DNA of 64,000 bases from Candidatus Limnocylindrales bacterium (GCA_035571835.1 DATNBU010000018.1:102051-166050); one strand, 5' to 3'; positions 26,301 to 34,528 are shown, counted from the stretch's first letter. Program-made: numbers and translations. The notes: generated from the sequence alone by a model not told the origin.

Positions 26301-26981
26301 GTCTGCTACGCAAGCGTGCTGTCGAGCGGCGGATCGGAGATCGCGAGCGCGACCGTCACCGTCGACGACCAGTTCGAGGCCGGGCGGCAGTTCGAGCTGC
26401 GTTCGCCGCAAACGATCTGCGTGCCGGCCGTGGTGGATCCGAAAGACCAGCACGAGATGATCGTCTCGGATCCCGCAACCCACCTCGCGGGCTTCGCAAT
26501 GAAAGCCGTCGACGGCGTGGTCTCTCCCGCGGTGCCCGGCGTGTTCGTCGAGGGTCTCGGTCCGATCTACCTCGACGCCTATCAGGCCGACCGGCTGCTC
26601 GTGCCCGCGGCGGTCGACGCGAGCTCGCCAGTCGCGGCGCCCGACGATTCGTCTCATGCGCTCGACCATTACGAATGCCGGCGCATCAAGCCCGCCGAGC
26701 TCGAGCCGCGCATCTTCCCGCGAGCTGTCAAGCTGCGCGCCGAAGACTCGTTCGACAGCGTGTTCTACGACTTCAAGCGGCCCGTGCACTTGTGCAATCC
26801 CGCCGCCATCGACGGAAGCGCAGTAAAGAACGAGGCCGGGCTGCTGATGTGCTATCAGGCCGTGCTTTCGCGCGGCGAGCCACGCCACACGCCGCGCATC
26901 GGGCTTCACGTGGCAACCGGGTTCGGCGCGACGCAGCTCGATACGCGCCGGGTTTCGGAAATCTGCGTGCCGGCGCACTGA
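23313..26981 (+). CDS. large secreted CotH-kinase-family protein with lamin-tail and chitobiase-C domains
   Basis: Exported 1222-residue protein. Order: signal peptide (1-23, ending AHA); lamin-tail domain (about 24-165, YITEFLALNETG, WVEIHNEG); chitobiase/hexosaminidase C-terminal-like domain (IYYTLDGSEP, about 208); CotH-like kinase fold (about 295-640) with RLRASHNKSW, the YINGLYWGLYNVVEQ motif and FFGWDAEQSM; second chitobiase-C-like unit (IYYTVDGSDP, about 710); second lamin-tail domain (about 765-925); two Asp/Cys motifs (CSDGVDNDADG, CNNGSDDDDDG); then repeated CY...DQF...CxPA modules (993-1222). CotH proteins phosphorylate spore-coat proteins in Bacillus, but non-spore-formers also carry them; the substrate here is unknown. 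It starts after a 126-base gap with a weak ribosome binding site. Confidence 0.85.
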   Translation: MRRLTCRMVVGVLTIVLAGPAHASLYITEFLALNETGLTDEDGSFSDWVEIHNEGVATADLGGWYLTDDAAALTKWQFPATPVAAGGYIVVFASDKNRAVAGAQLHTNFKLSGGGEYLALVRPDGVTIEHEYAPSFPAQNTDVSWGLTNNLAQQRCFSNPTPGAVNQETPSCGVVESLAFSAERGFYDAPFSVTITSPTPGAQIYYTLDGSEPASSNGALYTAPIPVSTTTMLRAVAFAPPLLPAASITHTYLFLADVIHQTGAGFPTEGFAADYEMDPKVTGDPRYAGEVAGDLRTVPTISIVMNVDDMFGPENGIYSHPERRGLEFERPASAELIRTDGSTGFQINCGVRIQGRLSRVKDRKKSLRLAFKAIYGPPKLEYPMFPDTPVTRFNKLRLRASHNKSWSFGVARADYIRDQWTRDTQIDMGQVASHGIFAHIYINGLYWGLYNVVEQPEAEFAMSYFGGNEDEWDVLEPVDTDDGTRDAWKTAQDLATSGLETPAAYDAIRQYVDVTNLADYMITNIHAGTLDWDASNWYAGRRRLPGEGFRFFGWDAEQSMEVIHANRVDVHNVGMPSAIYAALRANAEFRVLFGDRLHKHFFNGGALTPAAAVDRYMKRAAEIDHAIVDESARWGDARRPLDPYDREADWLPEVEWLRLSYFPQRSAIVLDQFRAVGLYPSVVAPTFSQHGGPLSPSTPVVISAPAGTIYYTVDGSDPRLEGGAVAPSAIVYAAPVALSSPTTLRARALDGGTWSALNEAAFTPDIGVRVSELMYHPAAPVAPSAYVDDDFEFLELTNITGAPIDLTGFQISQGVTFTFGPWSLAPGGYVLVVRKQAAFQARYGSGQPIAGQYTGKLANEGERLLLENAAGDDVLDFTYADSWFPETDGPGHSLVVVDLDAERSAWSRADGWRASALIGGSPGTSELPLCSDGVDNDADGLADLSDPGCASASQDKEDPACNNGSDDDDDGATDLSDSQCASASDDDESAPKIDSFVCYASVLSSGGSEIASATVTVDDQFEAGRQFELRSPQTICVPAVVDPKDQHEMIVSDPATHLAGFAMKAVDGVVSPAVPGVFVEGLGPIYLDAYQADRLLVPAAVDASSPVAAPDDSSHALDHYECRRIKPAELEPRIFPRAVKLRAEDSFDSVFYDFKRPVHLCNPAAIDGSAVKNEAGLLMCYQAVLSRGEPRHTPRIGLHVATGFGATQLDTRRVSEICVPAH

Positions 26982-27063
26982 CGCAGCGGCCGTCAGCCCG
27001 GAATACGCATCTCGAAACGGCGCGGCATCTGCGCGGTCCTGATTCTGTGTGGGCCGACGGTCT

Positions 27064-29016
27064 TTACAGACAGCGCAGCTCTCCGCGCAGTCCTACGGCC
27101 GCCTTCAGTACCGCCAGCGCGTCGGACGCCGAGATTGCGCCGTCGCCGTCGGTGTCGCAGACGAGCGGATCGCAGCTCGCTGCGCCGATCGTCGCGCGAA
27201 GCGTGAACAATGCGTCGTTCGTCGCAGGCCGGTCCGCGCGCGAATCTACCGGCTGGCCGCACGGCACGCGCGCACAGTCGTCTGCGCAGTATTCGCCGTG
27301 CGTCGAGGCCGTGTCGCCATCGTCGCAGTCCTCGCTGCCCTCGATGACGCCGTCTCCGCATGCCGCGCATGGCACTGCCACGGGCGCGACCGTCAGCTGG
27401 CCGAAGCCGTTGTCGCCCCAGCAGATCACTGTGCCGTCGGGTTTGAGCCCGCAGGCATGAAGAGCGCCGAGCGAGACGCGTGTGAATTGGCCACCTGGCC
27501 GTGTGGAGATTCCGAGTCGTTGCGCACCCCAGCAGAGCAGCACGCCGTCGCTGCGAACGGCGCAACTCTGCGAGAACCCCGTCTCGACATGCGTGAAGGT
27601 CCCCGCCGGTGGACTCGATTCGCCGGACGTGTTGCTGCCCCAGCACGAAATCGACCCGTCGGTGGCGATTGCGCAGCTATGAGAGCTGCCGGCCGACACC
27701 TGCACGAATGCACCGGCCGGCGGCTTGGCCTGACCAGCGCTGTTACGGCCCCAGCACGAAAGCGTGCCGTCGCTCCGGACGCCGCACGTATGGTAGCTGC
27801 CCGCCGACACCTGCGTGAAAGTGTCGTCAGATTCGCCCGCCTGACCGTCGGAATCATTTCCCCAGCATGTCACGGAGCCGTCGCCAGTTACGGCACAGCT
27901 GTGGAATGCGCCGACGTCCAGTTGCACGAACTCGCCGTCCGGCGGCGTCGATTGGCCATAGGTATTGCCGCCCCAGCACGCGATCGCGCCGTCGCTGCGC
28001 AGCGCGCAGCCGTGAGCGCTGCCCGCATCGACCTGCGTGAAGTTTCCGTCAGCGGGCGGTGCGGCCTGGCCGTCGTCGTTGTCTCCAGAGCACGCAAGCT
28101 TGCCGTCGGTACGCACCGTGCAGGTGAACAGATCGCCGGCCGCGACTGCAACGAACGCCTCGGCAGGCTCCGACGCCTGCCGGAACGAGTCGTCGCCCCA
28201 GCATCGAACTTCTCCGCTGCTTTCGATTCCGCAGTCGTGACGACCGCCCATCGCGATGTCGGCGAACGAAACGCCCTGCGGGAATCCGTCGCCGGGAACG
28301 TCTCCGAAACACACGATCCGGCCGTCGCTCTGACGGCCGCAGCCATGTTCGTAGCCGAGCGAGACCTGAATGAAGGGTCCGGACGGATTCCACTGGTGAC
28401 TGCCCCAGCACTGGATGCTGCCGTCGTTCTTGAGTCCGCAGCTGTCGTTGCTGCCGGCCGCTACCTGAATGAATTGGCCGGAAGGCGCCGGGACTGCGCC
28501 CGAGTAACCACTGCCCCAGCATACCGCCGATCCATCGCTGCGAAGGCCGCAGGTGTGATAGAGCCCGGCAGAGATCTGCGTGAAAGTTCCGTCCGGCGCA
28601 GTCACCTGGCCGTTGTAGCTGTTGCCCCAGCAGGCGACGGAACCATCGACTCGAAGTCCGCAGGTATGCGTCCCGCCGGCTGCGATCTCTGCGAACGCGC
28701 CGGAAGGCACGTGGCCGCTGCCCTCGCCCCAGCATTTGGCGGTTCCGTCGCTTCTCAGCGCGCAGACGTGAGTGCCGCCGACCGAAATCCGCGAAAAACT
28801 GCCCGCCGGCACATTGAGCTGCCCGAACGAGTTGTCTCCCCAGCATTGTGCCTGCCCGTCGCTGCGCAGCACGCAGTTGACCGAATAGAAACTGCTCACA
28901 TGCAGCACGGGGCACTGCTGCGCAGCGGCGGCAGCGTAGGCGTGCAGTGCAAACGGCGCGCACGAAACGGCGATCCCGTGCATGAATCTCGCACGAACGG
29001 AAAGATCACTTCCCAT
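27064..29016 (-). CDS. secreted RCC1-repeat protein with C-terminal dockerin-like motif
   Basis: Exported 650-residue protein. The ATG at 29016 (GAGGGGGG upstream) begins a signal sequence ending around AAAAA-QQC; the longer frame upstream is a shadow. By count fourteen about 40-residue units follow, each with a CxLRSDGxxxCWG core separated by FxQVSAG strands, which is the bacterial RCC1-like beta-propeller repeat with two cysteines per blade. It ends with CGDGVIEGSEDCDDGD and a single dockerin-like EF loop (CDTDGDGAISASDALAVLKAAVG). Fourteen units could make two seven-bladed propellers. It converges with the CotH gene and follows the SGNH hydrolase gene on the same strand. A binding or surface role is inferred. 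Confidence 0.85.
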   Translation of the reverse strand: MGSDLSVRARFMHGIAVSCAPFALHAYAAAAAQQCPVLHVSSFYSVNCVLRSDGQAQCWGDNSFGQLNVPAGSFSRISVGGTHVCALRSDGTAKCWGEGSGHVPSGAFAEIAAGGTHTCGLRVDGSVACWGNSYNGQVTAPDGTFTQISAGLYHTCGLRSDGSAVCWGSGYSGAVPAPSGQFIQVAAGSNDSCGLKNDGSIQCWGSHQWNPSGPFIQVSLGYEHGCGRQSDGRIVCFGDVPGDGFPQGVSFADIAMGGRHDCGIESSGEVRCWGDDSFRQASEPAEAFVAVAAGDLFTCTVRTDGKLACSGDNDDGQAAPPADGNFTQVDAGSAHGCALRSDGAIACWGGNTYGQSTPPDGEFVQLDVGAFHSCAVTGDGSVTCWGNDSDGQAGESDDTFTQVSAGSYHTCGVRSDGTLSCWGRNSAGQAKPPAGAFVQVSAGSSHSCAIATDGSISCWGSNTSGESSPPAGTFTHVETGFSQSCAVRSDGVLLCWGAQRLGISTRPGGQFTRVSLGALHACGLKPDGTVICWGDNGFGQLTVAPVAVPCAACGDGVIEGSEDCDDGDTASTHGEYCADDCARVPCGQPVDSRADRPATNDALFTLRATIGAASCDPLVCDTDGDGAISASDALAVLKAAVGLRGELRCL

Positions 29017-29122
29017 CGTTCCCCCCTCAGGTTGGAGCCAGGCAATGACGGATTGCCGCGGCCGACGCCACCGACGCACGCAAACATCCGGCTTTGTACG
29101 TCCAACAAGCGCGCGACGGCGA

Positions 29123-29146
29123 CAGACGCGGGAGCGCCCGCGTCTG
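29123..29146 (-). terminator. hairpin after the SGNH hydrolase gene
   Basis: CAGACGCGGG (29123-29132) and CCCGCGTCTG (29137-29146) form a perfect 10-bp stem with loop AGCG, immediately past the stop codon of the minus-strand SGNH gene. There is no T-tract; it is probably a transcription or mRNA-end structure. Confidence 0.55.
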
Positions 29147-29147
29147 G

Positions 29148-31361
29148 TCAATGCGTCGTCAGCGCGGTGTAGATCTCGTCCGTCGATTTGAGCGCGCCTT
29201 CGTCGAACGTCTCCTGCCAGCACCGCGTCGTCGCTCCGCTGGCGGACTGCGTGAGAAGCTGCACGGTGATGCTCTGGTCGCCCGCGATGCCGAGCACGTC
29301 CGGCAAGCCCAGGGCCGCGCCGCTCGCCTGAATGCTCAAGCGAAGGCGCGGAGTCGTCGACGCCGTCAGGATCCGCGCGCGAAGGGAGGTTTCGTCCTGC
29401 GAGCGCGAGTACGCCAGTTTCGTGGCGCTCGACGTCCAGCACGGCGTGCCGCCGGCGCAGATTTCTCCGGCAGCAAACGGTGCCTGCCACAGCAGGTCGT
29501 CGCGCGTCGGCGCGGTGCTGCTGTCGTGCAGGTAGACGCACAGCGCAAGGCCGGAGCCGGCAGCGGTCGTCGGATCGCCGAAGTCAGACGGGTGGACGAT
29601 CGCACCGCGGCCGCTCGACTTGAGCGAAAACGAGCGACTCGCTCCGCCCGACAGGCTCCGCAGCTCTACCCTGGATTTGCCGGGATCCGCGCAGTCGTGA
29701 CGGGCGCCGGCGCAGATCGGGCAGAGATCGCCGAGCGAGCAATGCCCGTCGCCGTCACACGTGCAGGTTCCGCTTGCGGCGCACGCGGTCGATGAACAGG
29801 TCACGGGGTCGCTGCAGGCACTGCCTGCAGCGAGATCGCACGAATCGTCGGCTTCGTTGCAACTTCCTTCGCACGCGACCGAAGACGCGCTGCACGGATC
29901 TCCCGCGTGCACCGAACAGGCTCCTGCGACGCACGAGTCGGAGCCGTTGCAGAACGTTCCGTCGTCGCACGCGGCGCCGTCGCTCTCCACATGCGCGCAG
30001 TTCCACGCGCAGCAGTCTCCGTCGCTGCGGTTGCCGTCGTCGCATTCCTCGCCGTCCTCGATGACGCCGTTGCCGCATGCCGGACAGGACGAAGGAGCGT
30101 CGCAGCAGCCGGCAACGCAGCGCCCTCCGTCGCCCTGGTAGACGCCGCCGCCGGCTTCGCACGCCGCCTTGCCGGCGTCGTCGAGGCAGCCGCGAACCGG
30201 ATCGCAGCACGCGCCGACCGGCCCGTAGAAGTTGTAGAGATCACCGAGCGCCGGACACGCGTCGGCCGTCACGCCGTCCACGCAGACGGCGGTCGCCAGG
30301 CAGCAGGATCCGACGCCGCGAAACGGCGGACGGCAGCTGCCGGCGCCAGGCCCGTGGCAGTAGGCGATGCAGTCGAGCGCCGATGCCGTGCTGGAAGAAT
30401 CGGCGAGGTACTGCGGCTGGCAACCCGGATCCATCGTGCAGCGCGGATCGCCAGAAGAAGCGGGTGGCCCGAGAAGAGCAGCGCGAATCGAAGTGACTTC
30501 GCTGAGCGTCAGGTCCTGCGCAACCAGCACGGCATCGGGAATCGCGTCGATGCTGACTCCCATCGCCCGCAGCAGCGACAGCGCGTAGACGAAGTAGCCG
30601 AGCTTTTCGGGATGGACGCCGTCCTGCGCAAAGTCGATCCCGGTCTGCGCCATCGCCGTGCACGCGTCGGCATCGGTCGGCACGGTGACTACCGTGCGAC
30701 CGACCTGCGCGCTCGCGACCTCGTCGAGCACCACGTTGTGTGCGGTCCAGTTGCAGGCCGTCGCGTAGGCCTGGCAGACGAAGAAGTCGCGGCCGGGTTC
30801 GTCGAGCGGCGGCGTCTTGAACAGAAACAGCGCCTTGACGGTCGGCGCGGCCGGTGCGCCGGACTGCGGCTCGAATACGGCGTCGATGCTGTCCTCGAGA
30901 TCGTCGCCGAAGCCGTTTCCGCTCGCGGGCGACAGCGGCGTCGCTTCTCCCGCGTCCTGGATGGCGACCCAGTACGGCTGCAGGGTCTCCACTGTGGCGC
31001 GCAGGTCGTTGGCCTCGCGGTATGACTTGCGCTGCGAACGGCCTCGCATCAAGGCGCGCACGGAACGGCTCGAAACGCCGGAGCCGTCCTCGCAGAAGCG
31101 TGAGAAGCTGCTGTTCACGATTCGCACGAACATCTGCGCGAAGTTGTTGTCGCCGCCGCGCACCGTGACGCTGTCACCCCAGAACAGAATCGCAGAGCCC
31201 GAAGGAAGGCTCTCCAGCATCGAGCCCGCCAGTGCGCTGTCGGGCAGCGCGTGCGTGCAGTCCGTCGCAAGAGCCGGACGAACCGAAAAGCTGGAGAAAA
31301 GGGCGAAGGCGAGCAGGGCGCTGCGGGTAAGCGCCGGAGCTTTACCGGCGGATCGCTTCAC
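29148..31361 (-). CDS. secreted SGNH-type hydrolase with Cys-rich region and shared C-terminal domain
   Basis: Exported 737-residue protein starting at a GTG (GAGG upstream) with a signal peptide to about residue 32 (ALA-TDC). The N-terminal domain (about 40-300) looks like an SGNH/GDSL esterase: nucleophile loop ILFWGDSVT (Ser64) and the C-terminal DGVHPEKLGY motif (Asp247, His250). Blocks II and III (Gly, Asn) are not obvious, so activity is likely but unproven. Residues about 310-560 are Cys-rich, including CGNGVIEDGEECDDGNRSDGDCC and CNGSDSCVAGACSVHAGDPC. The final about 170 residues (SRVELRSLSGG, ALCVYLHD, CWQETF) match the shared C-terminal domain of this window in divergent form. The substrate cannot be told from sequence. 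Confidence 0.78.
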   Translation of the reverse strand: MKRSAGKAPALTRSALLAFALFSSFSVRPALATDCTHALPDSALAGSMLESLPSGSAILFWGDSVTVRGGDNNFAQMFVRIVNSSFSRFCEDGSGVSSRSVRALMRGRSQRKSYREANDLRATVETLQPYWVAIQDAGEATPLSPASGNGFGDDLEDSIDAVFEPQSGAPAAPTVKALFLFKTPPLDEPGRDFFVCQAYATACNWTAHNVVLDEVASAQVGRTVVTVPTDADACTAMAQTGIDFAQDGVHPEKLGYFVYALSLLRAMGVSIDAIPDAVLVAQDLTLSEVTSIRAALLGPPASSGDPRCTMDPGCQPQYLADSSSTASALDCIAYCHGPGAGSCRPPFRGVGSCCLATAVCVDGVTADACPALGDLYNFYGPVGACCDPVRGCLDDAGKAACEAGGGVYQGDGGRCVAGCCDAPSSCPACGNGVIEDGEECDDGNRSDGDCCAWNCAHVESDGAACDDGTFCNGSDSCVAGACSVHAGDPCSASSVACEGSCNEADDSCDLAAGSACSDPVTCSSTACAASGTCTCDGDGHCSLGDLCPICAGARHDCADPGKSRVELRSLSGGASRSFSLKSSGRGAIVHPSDFGDPTTAAGSGLALCVYLHDSSTAPTRDDLLWQAPFAAGEICAGGTPCWTSSATKLAYSRSQDETSLRARILTASTTPRLRLSIQASGAALGLPDVLGIAGDQSITVQLLTQSASGATTRCWQETFDEGALKSTDEIYTALTTH

Positions 31362-31454
31362 TTTTGCCTCACGGCGTCTGTGGTGTGCACCACCGCGCCA
31401 TAGCGGAGGGTCGTGTGCCGATGCAAGCCTGTATCGGTGCCGGCGGCGGCTGGG

Positions 31455-32231
31455 TCACTTTGCAGCGGGTTCGCCCCAAAGCTCGGAGATTTTCCGGGCC
31501 TTCCCGGTATCGTGAAGCACCCGGAAGGAAATCCCGGTGTTGGACGCTTCGAGCACTTCGATTTTGTTCTCGCGGAAGTTGAGAACTTTGCTCACGGACA
31601 GATCGTATTTCACCAGTTGCGATGCCGTGGCGCGAGTCTGGATTCCGTAGCCGATGTCCTCGAGCTCGCGATATTCCAGGGAGACTTCGTTGCCGGATCG
31701 GCCGGCGTAGATGAGCTGCCAGTGGAGCGAGGCCCCGGACTTTCCGGCGATGAACGGCGCCGGAGAAAAGGCCTTCACACCGGCCTTTTCCCGGACAGGC
31801 CACGTTCGTCCCGCTTTGGTTCCGCCGAGCTGGACCACAGGTTGATCGCAGGGAACCGTACCGTCGTCTGCAACGACGATTCCGATTCTTTCCTTGTAGA
31901 ACTTCGGGCTCGTAAGGACGTACCTGCCGTCCTGGCAGACTCCGCTGTATTGATAGTGGGCGGCCCAGATTTCCTGGACCGGTGGCGATTGCTTGTCGAG
32001 TCCGGCGACGGTCAGGACCTGGGTCTGCCTGTAACCGGGCAGAAGGAGCAGCCCTTCGATGCGCTCGATCATGACACTGCCCGGCGATGCCTTTCGTGTC
32101 TCGCCGATCGCGTAGTTCGCCACCGGTTGGTCGATGGGCGTGAGTCTTGTCAGCAGCGGCTTCGCGTAGCAGCCACAGGCTGCACTGCAAAGGGCAAAAA
32201 GAAGCGCGGCGTTTCGGAAACTCGGTGACAT
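31455..32231 (-). CDS. putative lipoprotein of unknown function
   Basis: A 258-residue product from an ATG at 32231 with GGAG 8 bases upstream; the open frame extends to 32369 without a better start. The N-terminus (MSPSFRNAALLFALCSAACGC) is a signal peptide with a lipobox-like end, Cys19 or Cys21 being the candidate lipidated residue. The mature part contains MIERIEGLLLLPGYRQTQVLTVAG and LIYAGRSGNEVSLEYRE, suggesting a beta-rich fold with KFYKERIGIVVADDG in the middle. No family is recognised. It is on the same strand as, and between, the SGNH hydrolase and the MopE-type protein genes. Confidence 0.7.
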   Translation of the reverse strand: MSPSFRNAALLFALCSAACGCYAKPLLTRLTPIDQPVANYAIGETRKASPGSVMIERIEGLLLLPGYRQTQVLTVAGLDKQSPPVQEIWAAHYQYSGVCQDGRYVLTSPKFYKERIGIVVADDGTVPCDQPVVQLGGTKAGRTWPVREKAGVKAFSPAPFIAGKSGASLHWQLIYAGRSGNEVSLEYRELEDIGYGIQTRATASQLVKYDLSVSKVLNFRENKIEVLEASNTGISFRVLHDTGKARKISELWGEPAAK

Positions 32232-32383
32232 GCTGCACTCCGGAGGCGTCGCGGGAATTCCCGATCCGGGCGTACATGTCCAATCGAAGGAGCTGTGTCC
32301 AGCGATCGGTTTGATCGATCCGGAGTGAGTGCGGCGAGTTCCGCCGGCGGACTTCCGCCGGCGGCTCATTCGTTCAGGGCTTG

Positions 32384-33253
32384 TCAGCAGCCTTCATCCA
32401 CCATGCCGTCGCAGTCGTTGTCGAGACCGTCGCCGCACGTCTCCGGAGACGCCACGTTGTTCGGATTGCAGACGATCGCTCCGTCCGTGCAGGCAGTGGT
32501 TCCAGGTGCACACACTCCCACGCCGCCCGTCGAACACGGCTGACCACCACCCGGATTGCCTTCGTCGGCATTGCCGTCGCAATTGTTGTCGTTGCCGTCG
32601 CAGGTTTCCGCGGCCGGCGTCGGCCCGCTGCACGTCGCGCCGCCGAGCCCGTCGCACGTCCTCGTTCCGGAACAGCTCCCGAAACCGTTGGAAATGCTGC
32701 ACGCCTGGCCGATGTTGAACCCTTCGTCCGTGTTGCCGTCGCAGTTGTTGTCGGCGCTGTCGCACGTTTCGGTCGCATCGGGATTGATCAGCGCGTTGCC
32801 GTCGTTGCAGTCGACGTCGGCGCAGAACGTGTCCAGATCGGCATCGACGCACGGACCTTCGACCGGCGCACAGATGATCGACGTCGTCTTGGTGGAGACG
32901 GCACGCGCGCCGAATTGATCGGTCAGGCTCGCGGTCGCCGCAAGCTTCGGACACTTCGCTTTGTAGCAGAGGTATTTCTGGAGCTGCACGCCTTCTGCAG
33001 CTCCGGGCGGCGTCGGAACGACGTTGGTCTTTACGGCATCGACGCACAGCAGCTTCGCGGGCACCTTGAGCGTGCAACCCGCAGGGACGAACGCCGGATC
33101 GCTCGGCGTCAGCGTCGCCGTGTAGGACGTCTTGGCCTGTGAATCCTTGATCTTGAAACACTGCAGGTGATCGGCCGTCGCGGCGCCGGCCACTCCGACG
33201 ATCCCCGCGAGAAATAGTGCAGCTGTTGCGACGGCGAGAACGAATTTGCGCAT
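32384..33253 (-). CDS. secreted protein with MopE-type putative metal-binding repeats
   Basis: Exported 289-residue protein. The ATG at 33253 has a strong GGAGGAAGG ribosome binding site; the signal peptide ends around VAGAA. The N-terminal half (about 26-150) contains two Cys-paired modules (LQCFKIKD...GCTLKVPAKLLC and YLCYKAKCP...DQFGARAVST...ICAP) similar to the C-terminal modules of the CotH protein. The C-terminal half carries three TCDxxDNNCDGxxDEG units (TCDSADNNCDG, TCDGNDNNCDG, TCGDGLDNDCDG), the acidic repeat named putative metal-binding motif and first seen around MopE of Methylococcus, where copper binding was shown. Calcium or copper binding here is an inference. Confidence 0.82.
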   Translation of the reverse strand: MRKFVLAVATAALFLAGIVGVAGAATADHLQCFKIKDSQAKTSYTATLTPSDPAFVPAGCTLKVPAKLLCVDAVKTNVVPTPPGAAEGVQLQKYLCYKAKCPKLAATASLTDQFGARAVSTKTTSIICAPVEGPCVDADLDTFCADVDCNDGNALINPDATETCDSADNNCDGNTDEGFNIGQACSISNGFGSCSGTRTCDGLGGATCSGPTPAAETCDGNDNNCDGNADEGNPGGGQPCSTGGVGVCAPGTTACTDGAIVCNPNNVASPETCGDGLDNDCDGMVDEGC

Positions 33254-33496
33254 TGCCTTCCTCCGGAACCGGTTTTTGCGGCCCGAGCCGCGCCTCTTTT
33301 GCCCGACGGGTTCTATATCCCACCGAGCACAAACGGAGCGAGGGGTTCCGGATGATCCGACAAGAAAAATCCGCTCGACGCGTTGCGTGGCGGTCATCGT
33401 CGGCTTCGTGCCCCACGCGGGGTGCGCATGACTGTTCGGACGGAACGTGTTCCCGCCGCGGAGCGGCAACGCTAGGGCAGGCTGATGCGGTGCTGT

Positions 33497-34528
33497 TCAG
33501 CTCAGCGCAATCTTGATCACGCCGTCCGCGCGTCGCCGGAAGATGTCGTATCCGCTGGCGACATCCTCGAGCGCGAGGTCATGCGTGAACATCGGCGTGA
33601 GGTCGACGCGCCCGTCGCCGATCAGCTTGAGCAGGTAGTCGAAGCGCTTTCGCCCCGTCGGACAGAGCGTCGTGATGAACCGGCGGTGGTAGAAGCTGCC
33701 GTCGAGCGGGACGGAGACGGTGCCTTCGGTTCCGTACACGCCGACCGACGATACCGTCCCGCCGAAGCGCGTCACGCGGAAACAGTTGTCGAGCGTCGCC
33801 TGCTTGCCGAGCGCCTCGACCGCAACGTCGACGCCGCGACCGCCGGTGAGGTTCATGATCTCGTCGGCCGCACCGGCCGGCGAGACCACATGGTGCGCTC
33901 CGAGTTTCTTCGCCATCGCGACGCGCTCGGGAATGCTCTCGACCGCGATGATGAGGCCGGCGCCGTAGGTTTTCGCGGCGGCGGTCGTACAAAGCCCGAC
34001 GGGACCCTGCGCGAAGATCGCGACCGACTGGCCTTCCTTCATGCCGGCGCGCTCGATGGCTGCGAAGCCCGTCGACATGATGTCGCTTACGAACAACGCC
34101 TGGCGATCGTCGATCGACGAAGGGATCAGCGCCGACGAGAAATCCGCGCCGTTCAGCAGGAACGCCTCGCCCTGGCCGCCGAACAGCAGGTTCATCGGCG
34201 CGCCATGGGTGCTGCAGACCTGCGGCTCGTCTTCGACGCAGCGCTCGCAGCTTCCGCAGCCGGTCAGGCATGCAGCAACGATGCGGTCGCCCTTCTTCAG
34301 CGTCTCGACGCCTTCGCCGACGGCTTCGACGATGCCGATCGACTCGTGGCCCATCGGCATGCCCGCAGGGATCATGTCGAAGTCGTCGACGATGTGGATG
34401 TCGGATCCGCAGATCGTCGTCAGCGTCGTGCGGATGAGCGCCTGCCCCGGGCCCGGATCGGGCAGGGCGACTTCCGCAAATGAAACCTTGCCAGGACCTT
34501 CCTTGATGCAGGCACGAATGTTCGGCAT
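33497..34528 (-). CDS. zinc-dependent alcohol dehydrogenase (MDR superfamily)
   Basis: Cytosolic medium-chain dehydrogenase/reductase of 343 residues. The catalytic zinc site is indicated by TTICGSDIH and the GHESIGIVEAVGEGV motif, with the structural zinc cysteines in CGSCERCVEDEPQVC. The coenzyme domain has FAQGPVGLCTTAAAKTYGAG, in which the first Gly of the usual GxGxxG is replaced by Ala-Gln-Gly spacing typical of some threonine/formaldehyde dehydrogenase-like members, and GGRGVDVAVEALG. It resembles the isopropanol/tetrahydrofuran-type alcohol dehydrogenases, but substrate is not predictable. It is transcribed in the same direction as the LysR gene, about 100 bases downstream of it. Confidence 0.9.
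   Translation of the reverse strand: MPNIRACIKEGPGKVSFAEVALPDPGPGQALIRTTLTTICGSDIHIVDDFDMIPAGMPMGHESIGIVEAVGEGVETLKKGDRIVAACLTGCGSCERCVEDEPQVCSTHGAPMNLLFGGQGEAFLLNGADFSSALIPSSIDDRQALFVSDIMSTGFAAIERAGMKEGQSVAIFAQGPVGLCTTAAAKTYGAGLIIAVESIPERVAMAKKLGAHHVVSPAGAADEIMNLTGGRGVDVAVEALGKQATLDNCFRVTRFGGTVSSVGVYGTEGTVSVPLDGSFYHRRFITTLCPTGRKRFDYLLKLIGDGRVDLTPMFTHDLALEDVASGYDIFRRRADGVIKIALS

Noticed and set aside
27064..27160. Cellulosome component, suggested by the dockerin-like loop
   Set aside because: Only one loop is seen and no cohesin or glycoside hydrolase gene is in the window.
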